Positions 15,278 to 24,359 of a stretch of DNA of 44,666 bases are shown one piece after another. Position 1 is the stretch's first letter. Each line of letters opens with the position of its first letter. A model generated the notes under the pieces. It ran no database searches, was not told the origin of the DNA, and worked only from the letters and a program-made list of their open reading frames with translations. A program made the translations under genes and the position numbers. The stretch is taken from NCBI GenBank assembly GCA_011064875.1, contig JAAKFV010000003.1, positions 1 through 44,666 of the forward strand, written 5' to 3'. Source of the stretch: Candidatus Anoxychlamydiales bacterium. Its GTDB lineage: Bacteria; Chlamydiota; Chlamydiia; Chlamydiales; SM23-39.

Positions 15278-16285
15278 TTAATGAACCCTTGGAGCGCTTT
15301 CTACTATATAAGATGAAGTAACCTCTATAAATTCAGCTTTTCTTTGAAGTTCTTTTATTGATCTCGATCCACCATATGTTAATCCACTTCTAACCCCACC
15401 GAGCAGTTCATCTATTAATTTTTGAGCAGGGCCTATTATTTTTGCCCAAAAACTCACTCCTTCTGCTGTTGTTTTTTCTTTTAAACACCCAAAAAAAGCT
15501 TCTTGAAAATCTTTACTCGCCTGCCCTCTATATTTAGCTTCTATAGTTCCATTTTTCTCTCTTTTAGTAGCAGCGCTCTCTTTTGTTAAAGCAAAAAGCT
15601 TTCCAATCATTACAGTGCTAGCGCCAGCTGCTAAAGCAAGTACTACATCTCTACTTGTCCTAATTCCTCCATCTGCAATTAAAGGAACTCTGAGTTTTGC
15701 TGCGATTTCAGCGCATTCTTGAATTGCAGTAAATTGAGGAACTCCAAAACCTGTAATCATCCGAGTAGTACATACTGCGCCCGGTCCTATTCCAACTTTT
15801 ACTGCATCAGCCCCTGCATTTACTAAATCGTGATAAGCAACAGCTGTGCAAACGTTTCCTGCTATTATCTCTTTATCTGGATGCTTTTTTTTGAGCTCTT
15901 TTATATAGTGCATCATCATATCAGAGTGGCCATGAGCAACGTCTATACAAACCCCCAAGGCTCCTAAATCTAAAAGTTTTCTAGTCTCATCTATCGTCTC
16001 TTTTCTGATACCTGATGATATAAAAATTTTGTTTGGAAACTTTTTTATACATTTAGCTTGATTCTCAAAGTTTGTGAATCTATGAAAAATAGGAATTGAT
16101 CCATTTTTAATTAGTACCTCTGCTAACTCTTCAGATATTACTGTATCCATATTCGATGCTATAAGCGGCATTTGCAACTTTTGTTTTATAGTAAGCCATG
16201 ACTCTAAAATAGGCTCTGTTCTAGATGGAATGTTATTGAATTGTGGAACTAAAGCTATATCGTCGAATGTATATCCTTTTTTCAT
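15278..16285 (-). CDS. IMP dehydrogenase / GMP reductase family protein lacking CBS domains
   Basis: 335 residues with AGGAG before the ATG. The barrel is complete: [11 protein letters not shown] at the start, SNMDTV (44-49) and the catalytic loop [12 protein letters not shown] with Cys172. [20 protein letters not shown] and a [12 protein letters not shown] phosphate-binding end follow. The loop after the Cys (GVPQ) resembles IMPDH. The absence of a CBS insert and the overall length resemble GMP reductase. IMPDH makes XMP from IMP with NAD; GMPR makes IMP from GMP with NADPH. An obligate intracellular bacterium could use either to balance imported nucleotides. Specific activity is left open. 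Confidence 0.8.
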   Translation of the reverse strand: MKKGYTFDDIALVPQFNNIPSRTEPILESWLTIKQKLQMPLIASNMDTVISEELAEVLIKNGSIPIFHRFTNFENQAKCIKKFPNKIFISSGIRKETIDETRKLLDLGALGVCIDVAHGHSDMMMHYIKELKKKHPDKEIIAGNVCTAVAYHDLVNAGADAVKVGIGPGAVCTTRMITGFGVPQFTAIQECAEIAAKLRVPLIADGGIRTSRDVVLALAAGASTVMIGKLFALTKESAATKREKNGTIEAKYRGQASKDFQEAFFGCLKEKTTAEGVSFWAKIIGPAQKLIDELLGGVRSGLTYGGSRSIKELQRKAEFIEVTSSYIVESAPRVH

Positions 16286-16391
16286 TTTTTCTCCTAAATT
16301 AATACAAAAATTAAAAACATATCAGATTTTTTATTTTTTTGCATCCGTTAATTACTAGCTCTGATTTAATCTCTATGCTATATTAATCACT

Positions 16392-17141
16392 ATGATTAGT
16401 GTTGTAATGCTTTGTAAAAACTCTTCTGATACTCTAAAGGTGGTTTTAGATGAACTACTAGATTTTGATGAAGTAATTTTAATAGATACAGGCTCTACTG
16501 ATTCTAGCTTAGATATTGCTAAAAATTATAAAAATGTAAAAATCTTTTCAAAAACATTTGATGGATTTGGAAATTTAAGAAATTTGGGCGCTAAACTTTC
16601 TAAAAACGATTGGATATTAGCTCTTGATACAGATGAAGTAATATCCAAAGATTTAAAAAATGAGATTTTAAAAAAGCCACTAAATCCCAACAATATCTAT
16701 AGTTTTTCCTTTCATAACTTTTACAACAACAGACTTATCAAATGTTGTGGCTGGCATAATGAAAAACACCTAAGACTTTACAATAAAAATAAAACGGGTT
16801 TTTCTAAAAACCTTGTTCATGAAAAGCTTTTAGAAAAAGATGTTAAAATAGAATATTTAAAAAGTTATGTTTCACATTACTCTTATAGAAAAACAGATGA
16901 TTTTTTACAAAAAATGATAAAGTACACAACTCTTTTTGCTGAGCAAAATAAAAATAAAAAAAAATCCTCTCTTTCAAAAGCAATATTTCATGGACTTTTT
17001 GCTTTTTTTAAAAGCTACATTTTAAAAAAAGGATTTTTAGCAAAAAAAGAGGGTTTTATAATATCTATATACAATGCAAATGTAGCTTTTTATAAATATC
17101 TAAAACTCTCAGAAATCAACAAAAAAAATAAATGCTTTTAA
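16392..17141 (+). CDS. GT2-family glycosyltransferase (LPS core type)
   Basis: 249 residues. GT-A fold signatures: ISVVMLCKNSSDTL at the start, VILIDTGSTDSSLDIA, then ILALDTDEVIS, a DxD-type metal site. HNFYNNRLIKCCGWHNEKHLRLYNK and a C-terminal VHYSYR-like block follow, close to the WaaE/KdtX group of LPS-core glucosyl/heptosyl-adding enzymes. It likely adds a sugar to lipid A core or a related surface glycan at the inner membrane. It overlaps the deacetylase gene by 10 bp, so the two are translationally coupled. No good Shine-Dalgarno site is seen. Confidence 0.8.
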   Translation: MISVVMLCKNSSDTLKVVLDELLDFDEVILIDTGSTDSSLDIAKNYKNVKIFSKTFDGFGNLRNLGAKLSKNDWILALDTDEVISKDLKNEILKKPLNPNNIYSFSFHNFYNNRLIKCCGWHNEKHLRLYNKNKTGFSKNLVHEKLLEKDVKIEYLKSYVSHYSYRKTDDFLQKMIKYTTLFAEQNKNKKKSSLSKAIFHGLFAFFKSYILKKGFLAKKEGFIISIYNANVAFYKYLKLSEINKKNKCF

Positions 17142-17869
17142 CATTTTCATATCACAGAATAAATTCAGATAAATATTCAAATTCTTATAAAATAATAGAA
17201 GATCACCTAACGTATATTGCAAAAAAATATAGAGTAGTCTTACCTAAAGATAAACTAAATCCTTTCAAATTAAACATCTGTCTTAGTTTCGATGATGCTT
17301 TTTATGATTTTTATAAATATGTCTATCCCCTCTTAAAAAAATTACAAATAAAAGCTATTTTAGCTATTCCCATAAAATATATCCTTGAATCAACTAGTGT
17401 TGATGATGAGATAAGACTAAATGTCCCCTATAAAGATGCTATGAAAAAAAATATCTATAAAACGCAAGCTCCTTTTTGTACATGGCAAGAAATTAAAGAG
17501 ATGGTAGATTCCAATCTCGTTGAAATAGCCTCTCACTCATATAATCATATAAATCTAATCGATTCTAAAAATCTAGATCTAGAAATTATAAAGTCCAAAG
17601 AAATTTTAGAGAAAAAACTTAAAACTGAAATAACTACCTTTGTCTATCCTATGGGAAAATTTAACGAAGAAATTCATAAAAAGGTAAAAAAACACTATAA
17701 ATATGCTATGAGACTCGGCTCAGCAATTAATTTTTCTTGGCAAAATATCTCTTCTATTACATATAGAATTATGAGTGACAATTTAAAAACAAAAAATGAA
17801 AATTTAAAACTAAAAAATTATATCTCTTATTTTTGGTTTTTCTTTTTAAACACTTTTAGAAGAAGATAA
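17132..17869 (+). CDS. Polysaccharide deacetylase (NodB-like, CE4) family protein
   Basis: 245 residues. It begins LLTFSYHRI, with the catalytic block LSFDDAFYDFYKYVYPLLKK (Asp-Asp) and the metal site VEIASHSYNH (H-xxx-H). The FVYPMGKFNEE motif near the C-terminus is also present. All key CE4 residues are visible, so the enzyme should remove N- or O-acetyl groups from a sugar. Co-transcribed with the GT2 gene (10 bp overlap) and with the following small gene (3 bp gap), it probably modifies the same surface glycan or LPS precursor. No signal peptide, so cytoplasmic. Confidence 0.8.
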   Translation: MLLTFSYHRINSDKYSNSYKIIEDHLTYIAKKYRVVLPKDKLNPFKLNICLSFDDAFYDFYKYVYPLLKKLQIKAILAIPIKYILESTSVDDEIRLNVPYKDAMKKNIYKTQAPFCTWQEIKEMVDSNLVEIASHSYNHINLIDSKNLDLEIIKSKEILEKKLKTEITTFVYPMGKFNEEIHKKVKKHYKYAMRLGSAINFSWQNISSITYRIMSDNLKTKNENLKLKNYISYFWFFFLNTFRRR

Positions 17870-17872
17870 ATT

Positions 17873-18160
17873 ATGAAAAAAGATAAAATGCATAAGTTTT
17901 TCGATGATAAAGCTATGATTATTGATAATCTTAGATCAATAAAAAGCAATTTAGAAGAAATAGAAGAGATCTCACTTTTTGATCCAGATGAAGCTCTTTA
18001 CAATGAAATCCTCTCTTTAATAGATGAAGCTAAAGCATCAGAGACTTCATCTGCTTTGGCTGAGATTATTCAAAAAGCGAAAGTAATTGAGGTAAAACTA
18101 GATAGCTGGTTTGCAAAAGAGGGAATTGAAACTCTAGAGCTTAGCTGGCCTGAGCTCTAA
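17873..18160 (+). CDS. Small acidic coiled-coil protein, 95 aa
   Basis: Starts 3 bp after the deacetylase stop. It is acidic and predicted almost fully helical (NLRSIKSNLEEIEEI; SSALAEIIQKAKVIEVKLDSW), with no membrane segment. It is the last gene of the GT2-deacetylase operon and ends in a 20 bp convergent overlap with rlmB. Small helical proteins of this size act as chaperones, adaptors or antitoxin-like partners. No family is recognised. Confidence 0.5.
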   Translation: MKKDKMHKFFDDKAMIIDNLRSIKSNLEEIEEISLFDPDEALYNEILSLIDEAKASETSSALAEIIQKAKVIEVKLDSWFAKEGIETLELSWPEL

Positions 18161-18860
18161 TATAAGATATAACAATAGCGCTAGCCGCTGAAACGTTCAA
18201 AGACTGCAGTTTTCCTTGCATTGGAATAAAAATCTTATATTCTGCTTTTTTTAATAGTAGCTTTTGAACTCCTACTCCTTCAGATCCCATAATTAAAAGA
18301 GTTTTATCAGGAAATTTGAACTCATATAAATCCTTTGAGTCTTTTTCTAAAGTTGTAGCTACTATTGAATAACCTGCATCATAGAAGGTATTTAGAGCAT
18401 TAGCTAAATTTGACACTTTAATTAAATTTACAAGCTCAGAGCCCCCCATAGAAGCTTTAGATACAACAGGAGTGATGTCTGCTCCCCTATTTTTAGAAAA
18501 AATAATTCCATCTACTGAAAAACACTCAGCTGTTCTAATTATAGCCCCTAAGTTTTGAGGATCGAAAATACTATCTAACATTAAAACTAAGCTTTTAGTT
18601 TTATCTTCATTTTTTTTAATAAAATCTTTTGGGTTTAAATAGTTTCTAGATTTGATTTTAGCTAAAATATTTTGATGAGAAGTAGAACCTGCCATATTAT
18701 CTAAAGTTTTTTTAGATACAAATTTCATAGGTATTTTTTTCATAAGATCTAAAATCATTGGATCTGTTTTAGCTTTGGCTGTATAAATCTCTATAATGAT
18801 ATCTTTTTTATGTTTAAAAATTTCTAAAACTGTATTTTTTCCCATTAAAAAATCTGTCAT
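18141..18860 (-). CDS. rlmB: 23S rRNA 2'-O-ribose methyltransferase RlmB (SpoU/TrmH family)
   Basis: 239 residues, the normal length. An N-terminal substrate-binding domain (starting FLMGKNTVLEIF) precedes the trefoil-knot SPOUT domain. All three motifs are present: LDSIFDPQNLGAIIRTAECF, LIMGSEGVGVQKLL, and IPMQGKLQSLNVSAASAIV. The family uses SAM to methylate the ribose of a guanosine in 23S rRNA; the conserved Asn and Arg of motif 1 and the Ser-Asn of motif 3 are retained. Its start overlaps the SET-domain gene by 4 bp (ATGA), so the two are co-translated. The downstream end overlaps the convergent small gene. Confidence 0.85.
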   Translation of the reverse strand: MTDFLMGKNTVLEIFKHKKDIIIEIYTAKAKTDPMILDLMKKIPMKFVSKKTLDNMAGSTSHQNILAKIKSRNYLNPKDFIKKNEDKTKSLVLMLDSIFDPQNLGAIIRTAECFSVDGIIFSKNRGADITPVVSKASMGGSELVNLIKVSNLANALNTFYDAGYSIVATTLEKDSKDLYEFKFPDKTLLIMGSEGVGVQKLLLKKAEYKIFIPMQGKLQSLNVSAASAIVISYIRAQAS

Positions 18861-19483
18861 TTGGTGCCTATTGGTTTTTCTCTTTTCTTCCAGTAAAATG
18901 GACCATAATTATATGTAAGTTCTTCATCTTTTTTTATAGCTCTTTTGGTTCTAAAAATTAAATGAACTTTTCCATCTAAATATACAGATAAAGGCTCAAG
19001 ATTTGGTTTAAAGCTATGATTTACAAATCTAATTAAACTTCCCGACTCTCTAGCATCGATTGTATATGGTGTTTTTTTATAGCCTACAGAATACTCAAAA
19101 AGATATGAGTTTTTATCATCTATAATTTTTTTATACTTTCTGACGTTTCCGGTATACTCCCCTAAAAATGCGCGAATCTTAAAATCTTTATTTGCAAAGA
19201 TACCAAATTCTTTTATGTTATCAATCCATTTAATATACACATCTGGAATAACATGTGATTTTATCTCTTTTTCATAATACGTACCAAACCAGATATTTTC
19301 TTTAGTCAAATACCCATCTTTTCCAGCGGATATACATATTTTTTTTACTTTGTTTAATATCTTTGAGCTATCAAATTTGAGGTTTGGTAGATACGTTATT
19401 TCCATAAGATCTTCAAATTCTTTTTTTGAATATAAAAAGATCTTGTTCTCTTTTTTGACTTTAAATAAATACTTTTCTTGCAT
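18857..19483 (-). CDS. SET-domain protein (putative protein lysine methyltransferase)
   Basis: 208 residues. The C-terminal half carries the SET hallmarks: FGIFANKDFKIRAFLGEYTG, RFVNHSFKPNLEP (the RFxNHSxxPN motif that contributes to SAM binding) and KKDEELTYNYGPF with the catalytic Tyr. The N-terminal 80 residues are a lineage-specific lead. There is no signal peptide. In Chlamydia, SET proteins methylate histone-like proteins (Hc1) or, when secreted, host histones. The Hc2-like gene at 31069-31242 is a potential internal substrate, which is inference. Upstream member of a two-gene unit with rlmB. Confidence 0.8.
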   Translation of the reverse strand: MQEKYLFKVKKENKIFLYSKKEFEDLMEITYLPNLKFDSSKILNKVKKICISAGKDGYLTKENIWFGTYYEKEIKSHVIPDVYIKWIDNIKEFGIFANKDFKIRAFLGEYTGNVRKYKKIIDDKNSYLFEYSVGYKKTPYTIDARESGSLIRFVNHSFKPNLEPLSVYLDGKVHLIFRTKRAIKKDEELTYNYGPFYWKKREKPIGTK

Positions 19484-19572
19484 AAAATAAAATTTTGTTT
19501 AAAAAAGATTATAACTAATTTTGCAAAAAAATAGAATCTTTTGCACAATAAAGAAAAAAGAGTAGGTAACTT

Positions 19573-20007
19573 ATGATAGACTTTCCTTTAAAATTTGAAG
19601 TAAAAGCTGATTCAAAGCCTGGTGTATCAAACACTTGGCAATGTTCTGCTAATAATCTAGACCCAATTAAAGTTACTATTCCAGTAGAATTTCATGGTCC
19701 AGGGAAAGCCTATACACCAGAAGATTTATATGGACTCGCTGTTTTAAATTGTATAATTGCTGTTTATAAAGCCATTTCAGAAAAAAATAATATTGAATTT
19801 GAAAAAATTGAAGGCTGTGTTGTTGTAAACTTAGATAAGAAACAAGAAAATGGCAATTTAGTACTTACAAATTTAGATATCAAATTTAAAGTTACAGGTG
19901 CTAAAGATAAAGAAAAAGCAAAAACTTTTTTAGAAAAAGCGATAAAAGATTGCCCGGTTTCAAATTCTATAAAAACTGGCAAAACTTATCACATAGAGGT
20001 TAGTTAA
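19573..20007 (+). CDS. OsmC/Ohr-family protein
   Basis: 144 residues. The TPEDLYGLAVLNCIIAVYKAI helix carries the first redox cysteine of the OsmC fold. KDCPVSNSIKTG near the C-terminus carries the second, in the family motif CPVSxxI. The two cysteines reduce organic hydroperoxides, usually with dihydrolipoyl or other thiols as donors. The protein is cytoplasmic, of normal length and monocistronic, with a modest ribosome site (AGTAGG). A role in peroxide defence is likely. Substrate preference (Ohr versus OsmC) is not resolved. Confidence 0.75.
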   Translation: MIDFPLKFEVKADSKPGVSNTWQCSANNLDPIKVTIPVEFHGPGKAYTPEDLYGLAVLNCIIAVYKAISEKNNIEFEKIEGCVVVNLDKKQENGNLVLTNLDIKFKVTGAKDKEKAKTFLEKAIKDCPVSNSIKTGKTYHIEVS

Positions 20008-20170
20008 TAAAATAGAAATTAACTAATAATTTTTTTATAAATTTTTATAAAAAAAACATTCTTTATCGTAATTTAAATTTTTAATATTTTAAGTTTTTTA
20101 TTTCAGTTTGAAAAACTTTTCAATTTCATGTAAAATACATCCATAAATATATCTAATTTAGAGGTAAAAA

Positions 20171-20908
20171 ATGAAAAATATTCTTTTACTTTTTGGTCTA
20201 GCAGTTGTTCTGCTGATTGGACTAACAACTTATAGAAACTCAAAAAAAGAAAAACCCTTAGTTGTGATACTGATGGGAGCTCCAGGTGCTGGAAAAGGAA
20301 CGCACTCTTCTGAGCTTAGTAAAACACTTAATATCCCCCATATTTCAACAGGTGATCTTTGTAGAGAAAATATAAAAAATGAAACTCCTCTTGGAAAAGC
20401 AGCAAAAGAGCTAATGGACAAAGGAGAATTAGTTCCAGACAACATAGTTGTTGAAATGCTTTTTAATCACATACATGATAAAGGCTATGATTTAACAGGC
20501 TATATTTTAGATGGCTTTCCAAGAACTTTAATTCAAGCAAAAGCTTTAGATCAAAGGCTCGATAAAGATTATAAAAAAATAGCTCTAAACTTAAATATCG
20601 ATGAAGAAAAACTAATCGATAGAATTACAGGAAGACTTATTTGCACATCTTGTCAAACGCCTTTTCACAAAACCAATCTGCCTCCAAAAGTTGAGGGTAA
20701 ATGTGATAAATGTGCATCAGATCTATATCAAAGAGATGATGACACTAAAGAGGTCTTAAAAAATAGACTAGAAGCTTATAATAAAGATACTAAAGCTCTT
20801 ATAGACTATTATCAAGATAGTAAAGTTCTAAAAGATATCGACTCTAATGGATCTAAAGAGATTGTTTTAGAAAATCTACTAAAAAACATTAATCAAAAAA
20901 AATCATAG
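20171..20908 (+). CDS. adk: Adenylate kinase with zinc-type lid and N-terminal membrane segment
   Basis: 245 residues, about 30 longer than usual at the N-terminus. Residues 4-20 (ILLLFGLAVVLLIGLTT) form a transmembrane or signal segment. The core is canonical: P-loop GAPGAGKGT (36-44), STGDLCR, DGFPRT (114-119), and a zinc-binding lid with Cys158, Cys161, Cys178 and Cys181. The enzyme interconverts ATP, AMP and ADP. The positive cluster after the helix (YRNSKKEK) would favour a cytoplasmic kinase domain under the positive-inside rule, but export cannot be excluded. ATG is preceded by AGAGG, so the long form looks genuine. Confidence 0.85.
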   Translation: MKNILLLFGLAVVLLIGLTTYRNSKKEKPLVVILMGAPGAGKGTHSSELSKTLNIPHISTGDLCRENIKNETPLGKAAKELMDKGELVPDNIVVEMLFNHIHDKGYDLTGYILDGFPRTLIQAKALDQRLDKDYKKIALNLNIDEEKLIDRITGRLICTSCQTPFHKTNLPPKVEGKCDKCASDLYQRDDDTKEVLKNRLEAYNKDTKALIDYYQDSKVLKDIDSNGSKEIVLENLLKNINQKKS

Positions 20909-20931
20909 AAAAATTTAAGGACCTAAAAAAT

Positions 20932-20958
20932 AAAGAGCAGTTTTAAAAACTGCTCTTT
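20932..20958. terminator. Bidirectional terminator hairpin after adk
   Basis: A near-perfect 27 bp palindrome, AAAGAGCAGTTTT / AAAACTGCTCTTT, lies between the convergent adk and EEP genes. On the minus strand it is followed by a T-rich stretch (TATTTTTTAGG). On the plus strand a T run follows about 20 bp later. Confidence 0.7.
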
Positions 20959-21038
20959 CTAAACTTTTCTTAGTTTTTTTTATGCTGCTTATTTTTTTAA
21001 GATGTTTTATTTATGACGTTTTATTTTTTTTGAAAAAA

Positions 21039-21941
21039 CTAGTTAAAAATCTCAATTTCTGAAACAACTGGCATATGATCAGATGGGAATTTACCATCAA
21101 AAGTATCTGCTAAAATCCCATGTGACATTACATTTATTTTCTTATTAACGAATATATAGTCAGGCTTTATTCCTGGTTGACCAGCTTCTTTAAATCCCGA
21201 CCAAGAACCAGTAGGGCCATGATGAGGAAATACAGCTTTAAATTGAGCATCTATTAAAAAATTATCTCTTGTTAAAATTTTATAGGTCTCTTCTCCTCCC
21301 ATTTTTGGAAAGAGATTAAAATCACCAGTTACTATAAAAGGATAGTTTTGAGAAATTTGCTCTACTTGTTCTCTAAGTAATTGAGCACTTTTGTTTCTAG
21401 CTAAAATAGAGTGATAATCAAAATGTGTATTAAAAAAATAAAAGATTTGATTAGTTTTTAAATCTTTTAATTTTGACCAGGTAACCCCCCTTATAAACTT
21501 TGCCTTCCAACCTCTACTCGAGACTTCAGGGGTTGAAGATAGATAAAAATGAGAAGATTCTAATACTTCAAAACGATTTTTTAAAAATAATATAGCATCT
21601 ATAGAACCCTCTTCTATACCATCATCTAAACTAACTCCATGCCAGTCATATTCAGGCAGAAAATGCATTAAATCATTTAATTGATCTTTAGTTGGTTCTT
21701 GAAGCCCTATTAAGTCCATATGATGAAATCGGATCATAGAAGCTACAAATTCTTTTCTGCGTTTCCATGAACACTCTTCTGGCTGTTTCTCTTCACAGTC
21801 TTTTAGATGAATATTAAAAGACATAACTCTGATAATATTGTCTTGAAGAACTTTAGTTTTTAAAGCTTTCTTTTTTACCTTTTGCCAGCTTGGCTCAGCC
21901 TTGGAAGATGACATAATCCTCTCATATGTAAATTCAACCAT
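21039..21941 (-). CDS. Endonuclease/exonuclease/phosphatase (EEP) family protein
   Basis: 300 residues from the first ATG. A TATAAT-like box just before it suggests the mRNA may start there, and then Met10 (21914), preceded by GAGAGG, could be the start. EEP motifs in order: VMSFNIHLKD, LIGLQEPT, FFNTHFDYHS, VTGDFNLFP, KPDYIFVNKK and SDHMPVVSE. These include all metal and catalytic residues of the DNase I-like fold. Substrates range from DNA to phosphoinositides and sphingomyelin. No signal peptide is obvious. Closest in style to small bacterial metal-dependent hydrolases of this superfamily; substrate unknown. Confidence 0.8.
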   Translation of the reverse strand: MVEFTYERIMSSSKAEPSWQKVKKKALKTKVLQDNIIRVMSFNIHLKDCEEKQPEECSWKRRKEFVASMIRFHHMDLIGLQEPTKDQLNDLMHFLPEYDWHGVSLDDGIEEGSIDAILFLKNRFEVLESSHFYLSSTPEVSSRGWKAKFIRGVTWSKLKDLKTNQIFYFFNTHFDYHSILARNKSAQLLREQVEQISQNYPFIVTGDFNLFPKMGGEETYKILTRDNFLIDAQFKAVFPHHGPTGSWSGFKEAGQPGIKPDYIFVNKKINVMSHGILADTFDGKFPSDHMPVVSEIEIFN

Positions 21942-22046
21942 AACTTATTATATCAAAAAGATCAAAATTTTTGAACAATAATAAATGAGACTTACTATCA
22001 ATGGCTTAATATTCAAGTAAAAATTTTAATTGATAAAAACCATCAG

Positions 22047-22139
22047 TCTAGCTAGTCTATCTAGACAATTAATAAAAAAAGTGTTATAATATTATATACT
22101 TGTTAAGTTAATATAGATAATTACTAATATTATTAGTAA
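22047..22139 (+). promoter_or_regulatory. Promoter with nested palindromes for the small membrane protein gene
   Basis: A -35 TAGACA (22063-22068) and a consensus -10 TATAAT (22085-22090) are separated by 16 bp. An inverted repeat GTCTAG (22047-22052) / CTAGAC (22062-22067) overlaps the -35 box. A perfect 19 bp palindrome TTACTAATATTATTAGTAA (22121-22139) lies in the predicted 5' leader. This suggests repressor control or a leader hairpin. Confidence 0.5.
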
Positions 22140-22171
22140 AAACATATTAAACATAAAAAAGAGATAAATTA

Positions 22172-22372
22172 ATGAATATTATTAATAATCAAAAAGCCGC
22201 TTCTTATGCTGCTGTTTCTATTGGATCTTTTCTAACTGGCTCTGCTGTTTTATATAACAGCGTTGAAAATTCAGAAAGCGCAGTTGAGTTCATTACCCAA
22301 ATGGCTGGTTTTTATCTACTCGCTGTTGGTTTTGTTTCAGCGCTTACTAGTTATAATTTCAATAAAAATTGA
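22172..22372 (+). CDS. Micro-membrane protein, 66 aa, two hydrophobic segments
   Basis: AAGAG precedes the ATG. Residues 10-30 (ASYAAVSIGSFLTGSAVLY) and 40-62 (FITQMAGFYLLAVGFVSAL) are hydrophobic, forming a hairpin with a short acidic loop (ENSESAVE). No family is recognised. The elaborate upstream promoter indicates it is a real, regulated gene. The hairpin layout would also fit a minimal Inc protein. Confidence 0.5.
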   Translation: MNIINNQKAASYAAVSIGSFLTGSAVLYNSVENSESAVEFITQMAGFYLLAVGFVSALTSYNFNKN

Positions 22373-22412
22373 TCATAATTTTTCTAGAAGTTTAAAAAGA
22401 TAGAACAAAAAA

Positions 22413-23162
22413 TTATCTTTTTTTTCCTTTCAAATAATCATAGACTACTTTTCCATAAGCTAGTGTCAAATCGGAGACAAAATGAACAGCTGAAACGACT
22501 TCTAGTACGGGTAAATCAGCAACAGGTGCCAATGAGTGAGGATGAAGCTCTAAAGATGCTGGACCTGTCCAAGCATCTTTAATTTTAATATTTTTAGTAT
22601 GATATTCAACTAGCTCACAAATCTTTAATTTACCATTAACATCCGGAATAATTTTAAGTAAAAATTGAGGCTCATTCATAGCTTTTAATATAGTTTTTTT
22701 ATCTATTTCTTTATGTTTATAGCCCATTGTTCCTGTCGCTATTCTTACAGAACCATAATCTAAAGTACCCAAAAGAGTATCTTTTTCTATCTTCAAGGTT
22801 GGATAGGCAAGTTTTTTTGGAAATCCCCAAATCTCTCTACCTCCTGATATTGGAGATTCTAAGTCTAAATACATCGAATGAACATAGCCTCCTTTTTTTC
22901 CTTTATATGTTATTGGAATAACTTGGCCAGATTCTGTATAACTTCCAAAACCTGAAGAATCTGGCATTTTTATAAATTCATATTTAACTAAAGGCTCTTT
23001 TACTTGAAGTGGCTCTGGAACAATCTCTTTTAAAGCATCGAGATCTGTTTTATATGTGATTATTAGATATTCTCTATCAACAAACTTATATGGTCCTTTT
23101 GAATAGCTAGGAGATGTTATTGGCATAGCATAAGCATTTTTTATAATGTCTTTTTCTTTCAT
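22413..23162 (-). CDS. adc: Acetoacetate decarboxylase
   Basis: 249 residues, close to the clostridial enzyme in length and sequence. It opens with a [22 protein letters not shown]-like start, then YTESGQ with the active-site Glu77. GFPKKLAYP follows, with the Schiff-base Lys116 and the neighbouring Lys117 that lowers its pKa. [21 protein letters not shown] and [19 protein letters not shown] complete the conserved blocks. The expected reaction is acetoacetate to acetone plus CO2. The start overlaps the kinase stop by 1 base (TAATG), so it is the last gene of a coupled operon. Some family members are aldolases rather than decarboxylases, but the KK motif supports decarboxylation. Confidence 0.85.
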   Translation of the reverse strand: MKEKDIIKNAYAMPITSPSYSKGPYKFVDREYLIITYKTDLDALKEIVPEPLQVKEPLVKYEFIKMPDSSGFGSYTESGQVIPITYKGKKGGYVHSMYLDLESPISGGREIWGFPKKLAYPTLKIEKDTLLGTLDYGSVRIATGTMGYKHKEIDKKTILKAMNEPQFLLKIIPDVNGKLKICELVEYHTKNIKIKDAWTGPASLELHPHSLAPVADLPVLEVVSAVHFVSDLTLAYGKVVYDYLKGKKR

Positions 23163-24358
23163 TATTTTTTATGCTCCTTATATAGATCAAAGGTGTGCTT
23201 AGCTATCATTATCTCTTCATCTGTAGGAATCACATAAACAAAAACTTTTGAGTTATCTTTGCTAATTTTTTCAGCCTTTTTTTTGCATTTATTATTTTTA
23301 TTCAAATCTAGATCTACACCAAGCCAAGACATTCTTTTTGAGACCATCTCTCTGATTTCAGAAGAATTCTCTCCAATGCCTCCTGTAAAAACAAAACCAT
23401 CTAATCCTTGAAGCTCAGCTGCTAAAGACCCTGCGAAAAGTGATATTCTATGCACAAATATATCTACAGCTAGTTTAGCATTTGGATCTGAGCTTTTTAT
23501 AAGCTTTGCCATATCCGCACTAATACCAGATACCCCTAAAAGACCTGAATCTTTATAAAACAGCTTCTGAACTTTATCAGCAGACCATCCTAGCTGATCC
23601 ATTAAATATACACCTAAATATGGATCTACATCGCCAGGGCGAGTGGCCATTGGAAGTCCTCCCATAGATGTGAGACCAATAGATGTTGCTAAACTCTTTA
23701 AATTTTCAATAGCGCACATTGTAGATCCACTCCCTAAATGCGCTACAATTATTTTCTTTTTAGCCTCTTTTTCATCCATATAATTTGGCAACTGAGATGC
23801 TATATACTCATATGAAAGACCATGAAATCCATATCTTCTTATACCGAGCTCCGTTAACGATTTTGGAAGAGCGTAGCTCTGAGAGATTTTATCGCAAGTA
23901 GAGTGAAAAGCAGAATCAAAAGTAGCTACTTGAAAAAGATCTTCAAATTCCTCTTTAAAAAAAAGATATCCATTTAAGTTATATGGTTGATGAAGAGGGG
24001 AAAATGGAATTAAAGTTTTTAGATATGCTAGAGCTTTATCATCAAAAACAACTGATTTTTCAAAATTGCCACCATGAACAACTCTATGTCCTGCTGCTAT
24101 TATCTTAAGATTTTTCTTTTGAGCCCAATCTAAAATAAAATGTAAAACTAATCTAACATAAGCTCTTGTATCCCCTTCTAATTTTAAATCTTCGTCAATT
24201 TCTACATCACCTGTAACTTTTGTTATTTTTATATGTGGCTTTGTTAAAAGATTGGAAACTGAACCTAAAAACTCTCTTTTCATCTTACCCAGAGATATAG
24301 AAAAAATAGAAAATTTTATAGAAGAAGATCCGGTATTTAAAACAATTAAACTTTCCAT
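23162..24358 (-). CDS. ackA: Acetate/propionate-type acyl kinase
   Basis: 398 residues. ASKHA-fold motifs: [14 protein letters not shown] (phosphate 1), GHRVVHGG (catalytic Arg), [10 protein letters not shown] (Asp) and [14 protein letters not shown] (His). [36 protein letters not shown] and [12 protein letters not shown] complete the active site. It makes ATP from acyl phosphate. Acetate is the default substrate, but the subfamily with HGLSYEYIA is found near short-chain acyl-CoA gene sets and may accept larger acyl phosphates. It lies 1 bp after thiolase and overlaps adc by 1 base. Confidence 0.85.
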   Translation of the reverse strand: MESLIVLNTGSSSIKFSIFSISLGKMKREFLGSVSNLLTKPHIKITKVTGDVEIDEDLKLEGDTRAYVRLVLHFILDWAQKKNLKIIAAGHRVVHGGNFEKSVVFDDKALAYLKTLIPFSPLHQPYNLNGYLFFKEEFEDLFQVATFDSAFHSTCDKISQSYALPKSLTELGIRRYGFHGLSYEYIASQLPNYMDEKEAKKKIIVAHLGSGSTMCAIENLKSLATSIGLTSMGGLPMATRPGDVDPYLGVYLMDQLGWSADKVQKLFYKDSGLLGVSGISADMAKLIKSSDPNAKLAVDIFVHRISLFAGSLAAELQGLDGFVFTGGIGENSSEIREMVSKRMSWLGVDLDLNKNNKCKKKAEKISKDNSKVFVYVIPTDEEIMIAKHTFDLYKEHKK

Positions 24359-24359
24359 T

